A model generated the notes under the pieces. The model was given only the letters and a program-made list of their open reading frames with translations, was not told where the DNA came from and searched no databases. Both the position numbers and the translations under genes were made by a program. Below, one piece after another: positions 1-6,703 of a DNA stretch of 64,000 bases (position 1 is the first letter of the stretch; the number at the start of each line of letters is the position of its first letter). Origin of the DNA: Bifidobacteriaceae bacterium UBA2724. Lineage in GTDB: Bacteria > Actinomycetota > Actinomycetes > Actinomycetales > Bifidobacteriaceae. Where the stretch lies: contig DEKK01000005.1 of the NCBI GenBank assembly GCA_002353815.1, positions 62,001 to 126,000 on the forward strand. Direction: 5' to 3'.

Positions 1-319
1 CCTGACTCTGCCTGACACTGGCACCCGCCAGCTGCCACCGCGCGATGCGCGGCGAATCCACGGCGATTGACGTGGAGACAACGGCGGGGACGATGGCCAG
101 CACCCCGAACGCAATGAAAGCCAGTTGCATGCCACCTAGGGAGATGTATTCCTCACCAATGTCGCGCAACCCAAAGTCGAGGTCATCGGCATAGGGGGCA
201 CCGGCGGCGATGAAGCCGATCGACAGACACAACAGACACACCGCTACCGCTAGGAACACGCCCAACGCGAGCCATTGGCGGCGACATGCATGCATCTCTT
301 CCGCGATGAAATGAATCAT
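1..319 (-). CDS. FtsX-like permease, N-terminal part (runs off window)
   Basis: About 106 residues are visible. The ATG at 319 is preceded by a TAAGGAG ribosome site. A hydrophobic segment at residues 16-38 is followed by a short polar acidic loop and a second hydrophobic segment at about 67-87. The sequence then enters an R-W-Q-L-A-G-A-S motif, which resembles the cytoplasmic loop after a membrane helix in FtsX/MacB-type ABC permeases. It lies 86 bases downstream of the peptidase gene on the same strand, so it may be the export or immunity component of the epipeptide locus. That role is inferred from position only. The partner ATPase, if there is one, is outside the window. Confidence 0.65.
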   Translation of the reverse strand, partial: MIHFIAEEMHACRRQWLALGVFLAVAVCLLCLSIGFIAAGAPYADDLDFGLRDIGEEYISLGGMQLAFIAFGVLAIVPAVVSTSIAVDSPRIARWQLAGASVRQSQ

Positions 320-405
320 CGAACTCCTTAATAATTATTCCCAGAATTGGAAAGGTGCCCGCATCTATCTAAAATTTGTCTATTCAATAGCGGCGAGGCA
401 ATACC

Positions 406-1209
406 CTAATGCCTAAAATTGCTAGGTAGTTCAGGTATCATCGTTGCTAGCCAACAGACTGCAAGGAATAGATACACTACTGCGATAGCGATGCTGAGGA
501 GCGAAATCATTTTTACTAATGGAGGGTTGTGCTTCCATCCCTTGAATTCGGTAAAACCATTGATTGCCAGAAGGACTCTATACCCATCAGTATGCCATAT
601 TGGAAGGAAATTGAACAATAACGAGAAATTGTAGAGATAGGCGATGCGAATAAATAGGTCACATTTCAGCATTAAACATCCAACAACGAGAAAAACAAGT
701 TCTGAAATAATATTGGCTACAAGACCTGCAGCATTAACAATGATTCTTTCTTGAAAAGTGAGAAGCGATATATCGTTCATGCGAACATAAATGCTAGGAA
801 AAACATAGAGCGTCAGATGGAGACCAATGCTGTCAGGCTTCCGGCCAAAATGACGCAAGGCCACCCAATGAGCATTCTCATGAATACAAATCTGAGCCAT
901 CGCAAATATCAAACAGCCAATGAGGAGCGAACTGTCAAGTTCGCATATCGGCAGCATATTATCCCAAATCGCTACGCCAGCGAAGGTGACTCCAGAAATA
1001 CCAATGAAGAGTAGAAGGAAGAGATAGCATCGTGTTGATGTGATTGTGGAATGACGGTCCTCCCACGGAATTTCTCGTAGGAGGACCGTCATTCCCGTGA
1101 CTTGGTAATATCTTCCAGACTTGAAATCTTTAATAACGACGGTATTACCATATCGGAGCATCTCACAGTATTCATCGAGATAGCTGAAGTAATGATTAGG
1201 CATCATCAT
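406..1209 (-). CDS. S2P/M50-like membrane metallopeptidase, YydH-like
   Basis: This 267-residue integral membrane protein carries the zinc site of site-2-protease-like peptidases. There is an H-E-N-A-H motif at residues 110-114 inside a hydrophobic stretch. A second motif, N-F-L-P followed by H-T-D-G (about 200-209), supplies the expected third ligand, Asp208. Hydrophobic segments lie at about 60-80, 95-112, 160-182, 190-205 and 236-256. In yyd-type epipeptide loci a peptidase of this class (YydH) is proposed to remove the leader from the epimerised precursor. The ATG-ATG-ATG start overlaps the TAA that ends the frame -1 extension of the radical SAM gene upstream, which suggests translational coupling. 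Codon use is AT-rich compared with most of the window. Confidence 0.8.
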   Translation of the reverse strand: MMMPNHYFSYLDEYCEMLRYGNTVVIKDFKSGRYYQVTGMTVLLREIPWEDRHSTITSTRCYLFLLLFIGISGVTFAGVAIWDNMLPICELDSSLLIGCLIFAMAQICIHENAHWVALRHFGRKPDSIGLHLTLYVFPSIYVRMNDISLLTFQERIIVNAAGLVANIISELVFLVVGCLMLKCDLFIRIAYLYNFSLLFNFLPIWHTDGYRVLLAINGFTEFKGWKHNPPLVKMISLLSIAIAVVYLFLAVCWLATMIPELPSNFRH

Positions 1210-1420
1210 GATGGCATTGCGTCTTTCTGAATTGGCCGAAGTCTGAGAAACGTTGTTGAATCTGCGGAATGAGCGCTGTCATGAATTGAACGTTTGTTGT
1301 TACCATGTGACAAAGCTCGCATACGTCAACAAAAGATTGATTCCTAGTGGGGAAGAATCCGAGTTCCTGTCCCTTTTTGTAAATCCATCCAAAGCCTTCT
1401 TGCCGTATCAGCGCAAAAAA
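1196..1420 (-). pseudogene. Frame -1 C-terminal extension of the radical SAM gene
   Basis: Reading the minus strand in the -1 frame from the T6 run (A6 at 1415-1420 on +) gives about 70 further residues with no stop until TAA at 1196-1198. They include a D-V-C-E-L-C-H-M-V segment, the kind of C-terminal Cys-X2-Cys expected for this enzyme class. The joined product would be about 325 residues, the normal length of YydG. The shift site in the original frame reads T TTT TTG, which fits the X XXY YYZ slippery heptamer. Three explanations remain open: loss of one T in this strain, a homopolymer sequencing error, or true -1 programmed frameshifting. Confidence 0.7.
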
Positions 1421-2172
1421 GCATTATGTGTGATATATGCGATGCTTTCTTCGACTGAAGAATTCCGAATGGTACCGATTGATAGTGGTGTCGAGAATAC
1501 CGACGGGGAACAACATGGGTAAATTCGACCGTCGAAGTGGAAAGTGGGTTCGAATCCGGGACAGCGCATGTTAGCAGGCTCATTCTCCACCTGAATGATA
1601 TCGTCATCTGGTACAGATGCCCCTCTCCCCACGGGTTGAATCGGGAATATCGAAATAGGAACCCCCAGCACCGAATCTCCCAACTGCTGCACGACGTGAG
1701 CCGCGTCATGGCTATGAGTCACTGCGATATTGATGCGCGCTTGCAAATGGTGACGTCGACAAGCTTCCAAAACATTCGATATGCAGCTCACAGGAATAAA
1801 TTGTGCATGGAAATAATCATAACTAATTGTAAGGATTGAAAGACCTTTGCATTTTAGCTCATTCACGAGGCGATCTGCAATTGCTGGCTTCCGTCCCCAA
1901 AAACAATTCGTGGTGATTGAAGCAGTCATGTTGTTTGCATGAAGTCTTTCCAATGCTTGGATGATGACTCTTTTACGGAGCATTGCTTCTCCGCCACTGA
2001 AACCAACAGTTCGGATGTTTACATTGGCAATCGCCTGATCTACTATGGAAAGAATGTCTTCATCTCTCAAATGCCTTTGGCTTCGCGGAGAACTCGAAAA
2101 ACAGCAGTGATCGCACTGGATGTTGCACTTTTGATCGACGACGATTGCTATGGCTGTCGCAGAGCTATCCAT
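1408..2172 (-). CDS. Radical SAM peptide epimerase, YydG-like (frame ends early)
   Basis: The open frame encodes 254 residues and starts at the ATG at 2172 behind an AGGAGAA site. Residues 16, 20 and 23 form the C-X3-C-X2-C motif that holds the SAM-binding [4Fe-4S] cluster, and G-F-S-G-G-E at 57-62 is the SAM-contacting motif. A Cys-Cys pair at 220-221 lies where YydG-type epimerases have the cysteine that donates hydrogen. YydG converts L-Val and L-Ile of YydF to D-configured residues. The family is usually about 320 residues long. Here the frame stops just after a run of six T, and the missing C-terminus is present in the -1 frame (see next entry). Without it the protein lacks the conserved C-terminal Cys-X2-Cys region. 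Function is inferred from motifs and neighbours. Confidence 0.8.
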   Translation of the reverse strand: MDSSATAIAIVVDQKCNIQCDHCCFSSSPRSQRHLRDEDILSIVDQAIANVNIRTVGFSGGEAMLRKRVIIQALERLHANNMTASITTNCFWGRKPAIADRLVNELKCKGLSILTISYDYFHAQFIPVSCISNVLEACRRHHLQARINIAVTHSHDAAHVVQQLGDSVLGVPISIFPIQPVGRGASVPDDDIIQVENEPANMRCPGFEPTFHFDGRIYPCCSPSVFSTPLSIGTIRNSSVEESIAYITHNAFLR

Positions 2173-2222
2173 CGGAATATTCTCCTAGAATGAAATTGAA
2201 GATGCAAATGGAAGAGAATGTG

Positions 2223-2267
2223 AAAAACTCATGGCCGTTGTCGAATTGGTAGTGCAACGACCATGAG
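2223..2267 (-). terminator. Hairpin plus T-run between precursor and epimerase
   Basis: Arms at 2255-2267 and 2228-2240 pair over 13 bp with one G-U pair around a 14-base loop. On the minus strand a five-T run (2223-2227) follows. This is an intrinsic terminator or attenuator placed directly after the precursor gene. Such an element would let the peptide be made in excess over its modifying enzymes. Confidence 0.75.
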
Positions 2268-2279
2268 AGAGGCGGGAAT

Positions 2280-2402
2280 TCAGCACCCACCCGAACCAAT
2301 AATCACACCACAGGTAATGAAGTGCCAGTGCTCATCCTGATTGGAGATTTCCATTGCAGGTGCGCAAGTCAACAAATCGTCAAGCAAATTGGTGTTGTCC
2401 AT
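2280..2402 (-). CDS. Epipeptide precursor, YydF-like, 40 residues
   Basis: The ATG at 2402 follows a strong GGAAGGGGG site nine bases upstream. An acidic, Leu-rich leader (residues 5-11, L-L-D-D-L-L) is followed by a core containing W-H-F-I at 26-29 and I-I-G-S-G at 34-38. Bacillus YydF has W-Y-F-V and I-L-G-S-G at the matching places, and its Val36 and Ile44 are the epimerised residues. The predicted targets here are therefore Ile29 and Ile34. Unlike YydF, the loop between the two motifs is three residues shorter, and there are cysteines at 13, 31 and the C-terminal position 40. The gene is the first of the locus and is followed by a hairpin. Identification rests on motif matching and on the adjacent epimerase and peptidase genes. 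Confidence 0.75.
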   Translation of the reverse strand: MDNTNLLDDLLTCAPAMEISNQDEHWHFITCGVIIGSGGC

Positions 2403-2530
2403 CTTTAATCGCCCCCTTCCAGCAGATGAATTCCCATTAGATTACTCTACAGTAGGTTACGCCACAATAAAAGAATGCCAAATCCAACTTTATAGATAGA
2501 TATAATAGATATATATCTTTCGGTGTTGGG
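2403..2530 (-). promoter_or_regulatory. Upstream region of the epipeptide locus with AT-rich palindrome
   Basis: This AT-rich 128 bp must carry the promoter for the minus-strand locus. A perfect 12-bp palindrome, AGATATATATCT, lies at 2507-2518, followed by further TATCTA repeats at 2490-2506. A TTGGCA hexamer at 2477-2482 is a possible -35 element, but no convincing -10 could be fixed. The palindrome is a candidate operator. Confidence 0.4.
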
Positions 2531-2770
2531 TTGTGCGGTGTGTTTATCCGACGTGTCGAGCCAATCTTGCGGACTCGAGCAAGGTCGCGGTATTCTCAGG
2601 CAAGAGTCGACATGCGGACAGGGCACCGGACTTCTATGATTGTCTCACACACATCCGTGCCGGCACGAGACCTTCATCTTGCCGCGCATGTCAGTCTTCC
2701 TCAATCAGCACACTGCCCATCATGCGCATGATGGATGCCCCGTTGAGAACACGCAATTATCATCACCTTT

Positions 2771-2816
2771 CGAACAATTCTGAAGCCGCCCGGACAGAAA
2801 GCCCCAGAATTGTTCG
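2771..2816. repeat. 12-bp inverted repeat
   Basis: CGAACAATTCTG at 2771-2782 is repeated inverted as CAGAATTGTTCG at 2805-2816 with a 22-base loop. There is no T-run. It lies at the edge of the AT-rich island in a region (2531-2843) with no convincing gene. It could be an operator, a terminator stem or the end of a lost mobile element. Confidence 0.55.
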
Positions 2817-2843
2817 TGTGTAAGCACTAGTACATCCCCTTAG

Positions 2844-3095
2844 GAAGGGCCATCACCATCATCGCATTCTCGAACCCGCTTCCAGCACCGCACCGGCGAG
2901 ACCATCGAGGATTTCGACCTGCGGAATCTTTTCGACAGCATCGCGGTGCAGATGCTCCAGCGACTCGGCATACTGACTATTGAAGACACGGACACCTACT
3001 CCGCGGACCAGGATCCCGCCGTCATCGCAGCCGCACAGGCATGGCGCGACAAACTGGGACAGGCTCCCCTGCCATCACCCAGCGCCTCTGCCTGA
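2844..3095 (+). pseudogene. 3' remnant of an unidentified coding sequence
   Basis: An open frame of about 80 codons ends at TGA 3093-3095. It has GC-rich third positions and an ordinary amphipathic protein composition (D-F-D-L-R-N-L-F-D-S-I then L-Q-R-L-G-I-L). It has no start codon or ribosome site at its 5' end and is preceded by an in-frame stop. It looks like the C-terminal end of a gene whose 5' part was lost when the adjacent island was inserted. The family was not recognised. Confidence 0.35.
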
Positions 3096-3204
3096 GGCGC
3101 CGGCGCTGCAAATCGCCTCCGATTCGTTCCGCGCCTCGACACGATGCACCTGTCGCGCCCGCCCCGATTCCATCATGCGCGTTCTATCACTTCTCGTCGC
3201 CCTA

Positions 3205-3735
3205 TCACTCCTCGTCACCCCAGTAATACGAGAAGAAGCAGTCCTTCTGCTTCTCATAGCGAGGGTTATCCGCCCCGACGTCAACGTAACCGTCACCCCA
3301 TTCCACCGCACACGACCCGCCATCGTAAGGCACGTACACCACAAACCGACGGCTCCAGAGCACATCGCCCCCAGGACCGACACGCTCCAGCGTGAACCGC
3401 GTTGGCGTCCCGGACATGATCGTGGCGCTGGCCAGCATGTCCGCCCGCAGGCTATACGTCCCGTCGGGCGACTGGGACCTGCACCACGTGCGGTTGCCGA
3501 TGTACGGCACTGTGGTTACCCCGTAATAGAGAAGAAACACCAGCAGGAACCCAAGGAACGCGTTCAGCGCCGTCGACATGCCATGGAGCGCGTGCGCGCC
3601 GCCGGTCGGCCTTCCCCTTTCCACAAGCCACAAGACGAAATAGAACGCCAGCATAACGATGCATAGTGGAATGGCAAGGCACGCAATCACCAGTGCAACG
3701 AATATGATCAGATGAAAGACCTCCACGGGTTCCAT
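3205..3735 (-). CDS. Small membrane-anchored protein of unknown function
   Basis: The ATG at 3735 is preceded by GGGAGGG. The 176-residue product has two hydrophobic segments (about 8-33 and 50-70), then an extracytoplasmic domain of about 105 residues rich in aromatic and charged residues with three cysteines. The C-terminus is acidic (W-G-D-E-E). It starts 13 bases after the stop of the upstream small gene, so the two are probably co-transcribed. No family was recognised. Confidence 0.6.
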   Translation of the reverse strand: MEPVEVFHLIIFVALVIACLAIPLCIVMLAFYFVLWLVERGRPTGGAHALHGMSTALNAFLGFLLVFLLYYGVTTVPYIGNRTWCRSQSPDGTYSLRADMLASATIMSGTPTRFTLERVGPGGDVLWSRRFVVYVPYDGGSCAVEWGDGYVDVGADNPRYEKQKDCFFSYYWGDEE

Positions 3736-3748
3736 GACACCCTCCCGT

Positions 3749-4180
3749 TCAGTCGGTGACGGGGACGAGGAAGGCCTCATCCGACGGGCAGCCTGGGAAG
3801 GAGACGCGCACATACCGGCCACTGCCCTTCTCGCCGAGACGCCGCACACCGTCATAGGAATCGGCAAAGACCGGGTCGCCCGTCGCGCACCCCGGGACGA
3901 CAATGGTCCGGCTGTCCTCGAAGTCGTCCTCGCCTGCTCGCAGGAGCAGACACTCGCCCGCAACGCCGGGGCACGTCGTTCTGAGGGCGGTCCAGCCGGA
4001 ACTTCCGGCGGGCCTGCCGTAATACCCCAGCTGGATTTGGAAACACAAGGCAATCACCAGCGCCTGGATCAGAATCGCCGCAACGAACTTCACCACTACG
4101 CATCGCCCGATTCCATCCGCCGTCGGATCGCCGCAGCCTTCCCGGACTGCACCCGCAGCCGAAAATCTCAATCGTTTCAT
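3749..4180 (-). CDS. Small signal-anchored protein of unknown function
   Basis: The start chosen is the ATG at 4180, which has an AGGGAG site at a good distance. A longer frame upstream lacks one. The 143-residue product has a basic N-terminus, a hydrophobic segment at about 28-50, then a soluble part with four cysteines spread along it. The end of the domain is V-R-V-S-F-P-G-C followed by an acidic stretch. It forms a tight pair with the next gene. No family was recognised. Confidence 0.55.
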   Translation of the reverse strand: MKRLRFSAAGAVREGCGDPTADGIGRCVVVKFVAAILIQALVIALCFQIQLGYYGRPAGSSGWTALRTTCPGVAGECLLLRAGEDDFEDSRTIVVPGCATGDPVFADSYDGVRRLGEKGSGRYVRVSFPGCPSDEAFLVPVTD

Positions 4181-4648
4181 TTCTAACTCCCTAACCTCAT
4201 CCCACAAAATCGACAAAGACATGGACACCGCACAAACGCATCAATGCAAACCGCCGCGGCATCGCGCATCGAAGGGCAACAGCAGATGTCATGCCTGGCG
4301 CCAGACGCAGGGACACGCCTCGCGCACCTCCGCGGTGCACGCCGCCGCGCACCGAACGCCTTGTGGAAACAATCCCGCGCATTACCGAACCCCTCCGGCT
4401 CTCCGATTCCGATGCAACCCGGCCACCGCCCGGGCTCCATCACCCCACGGCAACCGAAATTGGAAAAAGCGTAACAGGACGAACGCCCGGACCACCCCCC
4501 GCGCGCGGCACCCTCACACTCCCCGCGCAACCGACCCTGCCCAGCACTCCCCGCGCACCCCACGCACAGGACGCAGACCCACGCCGGCAGGACACGACAC
4601 GGCCCAGCATCCACCCCGCGCACGGCCCCCGGCCGGACACGCGGCAGA
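4181..4648. other. Intergenic stretch without a supported gene
   Basis: This GC-rich, cytosine-biased sequence is open in several frames by composition alone. None of these frames has a ribosome site or protein-like sequence. No RNA gene or strong hairpin was seen. Confidence 0.5.
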
Positions 4649-5059
4649 CTAACCGCTAATCGTCCATTGGCGAAGAACGTCTTCAAGAAAGGCAAAGAAG
4701 TCCCCATAGCGCACGGCATCGTCGAAAGTGCCACCCTCACGGTTATAGACCACCGTCGCCTCACCCGTCAGACTCACAAGCACGAGGTCGGTATCCGGCA
4801 TCATTCCGACGACAAGCCAGCCGCCCTCGGGCGTATAGGGATCATCGAGCTCCAGCAGCGGCGGATGGACGACGCCATACAGCTCGATGCCCTCCGGAGA
4901 GAACAGACGCCCGCCGTCGCTGATCTCCAGCCAGCTCCTGAACGACGCGGGAAGCACGACGCCATTGCCGCACTCGAATTCGGAAATCTCCGCATCGGTC
5001 GCACCAGGACGCAACCGCGTCCCATCCACCTGCGCCAGATTCGCGGCGATTTGCCGCAT
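4649..5059 (-). CDS. SUKH (SMI1/KNR4-like) domain protein
   Basis: The ATG at 5059 is chosen because AGGAGGAG lies seven bases upstream. The longer open frame extends into repeat sequence. The 136-residue product shows the SUKH pattern: an early E-I-S-E-F-E segment, then L-P-A-S-F-R-S-W-L followed by S-D-G-G. A later hydrophobic strand leads into a V-V-Y-N-R-E-G-G turn, and the protein closes with an F-F-A-F-L-E-D-V-L helix. SUKH proteins often act as immunity proteins for polymorphic or contact-dependent toxins, or as general ligand-binding domains. No toxin gene is adjacent, so it appears to be an orphan. Confidence 0.75.
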   Translation of the reverse strand: MRQIAANLAQVDGTRLRPGATDAEISEFECGNGVVLPASFRSWLEISDGGRLFSPEGIELYGVVHPPLLELDDPYTPEGGWLVVGMMPDTDLVLVSLTGEATVVYNREGGTFDDAVRYGDFFAFLEDVLRQWTISG

Positions 5060-5310
5060 CAGTTTTCTCCTCCTGTCGGTGAAGTCTTCCTCTGCAACCA
5101 TGTCTGTGTTCCTTACGATGTAACGGATCAGGTCAGGATTACGTAACGCTTCCAATGGTACATGAGCGATGCCGTTCCAGACGCCATTGCATGTGCCGTA
5201 CCACGATTCACAGCGGCGCGCAGGCGAAACGACTCTGCGAAGCGAGCACGGATCGCTCCCGCAATGCCAATCACCTGGCTTCGCCATGGTTTCGCCATGA
5301 TGCTCAATGC

Positions 5311-5493
5311 CGAGGGTGCGGCATCGTGCACCCTCGACCGCAGATAGACCACCCCGGCCGCCCTTACGGCACCACAACCGGCGTCGAGGGAGCATTATCC
5401 TGCACCCTCGACCGCAGATACCCCGCCACAACCGCCATTCCGGCCCCATAACCCGCACCGAAGGCGCACAATCCTGCACCCCCGACCGCGATT
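5311..5493. repeat. Three imperfect palindromic repeat units, about 74 bp apart
   Basis: TGCACCCTCGACCGCAGATA occurs identically at 5327-5346 and 5401-5420, with a diverged third copy at about 5475-5494. Each copy is the right arm of a hairpin: 5311-5319 with 5328-5336, then 5383-5390 with 5405-5412, then a weaker third. The units fill the gap between prmC and the SUKH gene. They resemble REP-type palindromic repeats. Confidence 0.7.
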
Positions 5494-5557
5494 ACCCCGC
5501 CACCAGGCCTCTCCGGAAAGCTAACGCGCCGCCGCAGCATTCCCGCGGCAACCCGCC

Positions 5558-6703
5558 TTACTCTCCGTCGCGGCAGGCGACGAGGAAGCGGTCGCGACCG
5601 GTCAGGTCCGGCTCGGTGCGCGTCTGCACGAAACCCATGCGCGACGCGGCGTCGCACAACGCCGCGCCTTGCGTGATGTCATGCTCCATCACCACCAGCC
5701 CGCCGGGACGCAGCAGAGCGGCAATGCGGCGCAGCAGCAGCACGGGGATGCGCAGCCCGTCATCCGAACCGCCGAACAGCGCCACATGCGGGTCCCAATC
5801 GATGACCTCGGGCTGTTCGGGCGGCGTGGCAAGCGGAATATACGGCGGATTCGTCACCACCGCGTCCACCGTGCCGTCGAGCTGTGCGAGGGTCGCGGCA
5901 TCGGTGGCATCCGCCTGCACAAGATGGTAGCGGTCGGCGGCTCCGGCAATGCCGTCAAGAACGCGGTTCGCGTTGCGGCGAGTCCAGACGATGGCGTCAT
6001 CGTCTTTCTCCACGGCCCAGACCTGGCTCGCCGGCAGTTCGGTGACGAGGGACAGGCCGATGGCTCCGGTTCCAGCGCACAGGTCCACGATGCGGGTGCC
6101 CGCTCCCGGTATGCAAGCGGACCGCAGCCAGTCAAGCGCCAGATCCACGGCGGTTTCCGTCTCGGGCCGCGGCACGAACACGCCGGGGCCGACAGCGAGA
6201 CTCAGATAGCGGAACGGCGCGGCGCCGACGATATACTGCAGCGGTTCGCGAGCGCAGCGGCGCCGAGCGGCGTCGCGCAGGCGTGCCATGGCTTCGGACG
6301 GATCGTAGCCTCTTCGCGAGCTGTTTTCGCACTCCTCCGCGTCACAGTTCGCGTCACCATCCGCGTCACCGTCCGCATCGTCGTTCGCATGGACGATGCG
6401 CGCGAGAAGTTCCTCCACCGTGTCACCCATGAGCATGGCGCGGCGCACGTCGCCGGTCTCGCATCCGCATGCCCATGCGAGCAGGATCACGGCTTCGAAA
6501 TCGCCATGGTCCACGCCGGCCGACCCCAAGGCGGCGCCCACGGCCGCCACGGCGGAGCGCACGCTGGAAAGCCGCCCGTCCGGGAGCGTGCCGTTCCCCG
6601 ACCGCCCCGTCGCATAATCCATCGCGGAATCCGTCGCGGGGCTCGGCACGCCGGTCCCGGCGCCGCCGCAAGGAAGACCCCTGGTGGCCGGTGAATCAGC
6701 CAT
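5558..6703 (-). CDS. prmC: Release factor glutamine methyltransferase
   Basis: PrmC (HemK) methylates the glutamine of the GGQ motif in release factors using S-adenosylmethionine. The 381-residue product has an N-terminal helical domain, a SAM-binding D-L-C-A-G-T-G-A-I-G segment at 207-216, and the N-P-P-Y motif at 285-288 that grips the substrate glutamine. P-R-P-E-T-E at 179-184 is also family-typical. Its start codon overlaps the stop of prfA (ATGA), the usual coupled arrangement. An unusual low-complexity Asp-Gly-Ala insertion at about 106-125 is encoded by near-repeats and lies between the substrate-binding and catalytic domains. Confidence 0.95.
   Translation of the reverse strand: MADSPATRGLPCGGAGTGVPSPATDSAMDYATGRSGNGTLPDGRLSSVRSAVAAVGAALGSAGVDHGDFEAVILLAWACGCETGDVRRAMLMGDTVEELLARIVHANDDADGDADGDANCDAEECENSSRRGYDPSEAMARLRDAARRRCAREPLQYIVGAAPFRYLSLAVGPGVFVPRPETETAVDLALDWLRSACIPGAGTRIVDLCAGTGAIGLSLVTELPASQVWAVEKDDDAIVWTRRNANRVLDGIAGAADRYHLVQADATDAATLAQLDGTVDAVVTNPPYIPLATPPEQPEVIDWDPHVALFGGSDDGLRIPVLLLRRIAALLRPGGLVVMEHDITQGAALCDAASRMGFVQTRTEPDLTGRDRFLVACRDGE

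Noticed and set aside
1253..1522. Plus-strand 89-codon open frame opposite the epimerase gene
   Set aside because: It has no ribosome site and lies over the frame -1 extension of the minus-strand gene, which has the protein-like sequence.
2533..2823. Plus-strand 96-codon frame with scattered cysteines
   Set aside because: It has no ribosome site. Its end overlaps the 12-bp inverted repeat, and the protein composition is not convincing.
4183..4764. Minus-strand 193-codon frame between the small exported protein and the SUKH gene
   Set aside because: Its Gly/Arg-rich composition is typical of a random frame in GC-rich DNA, and it overlaps the SUKH gene out of frame.
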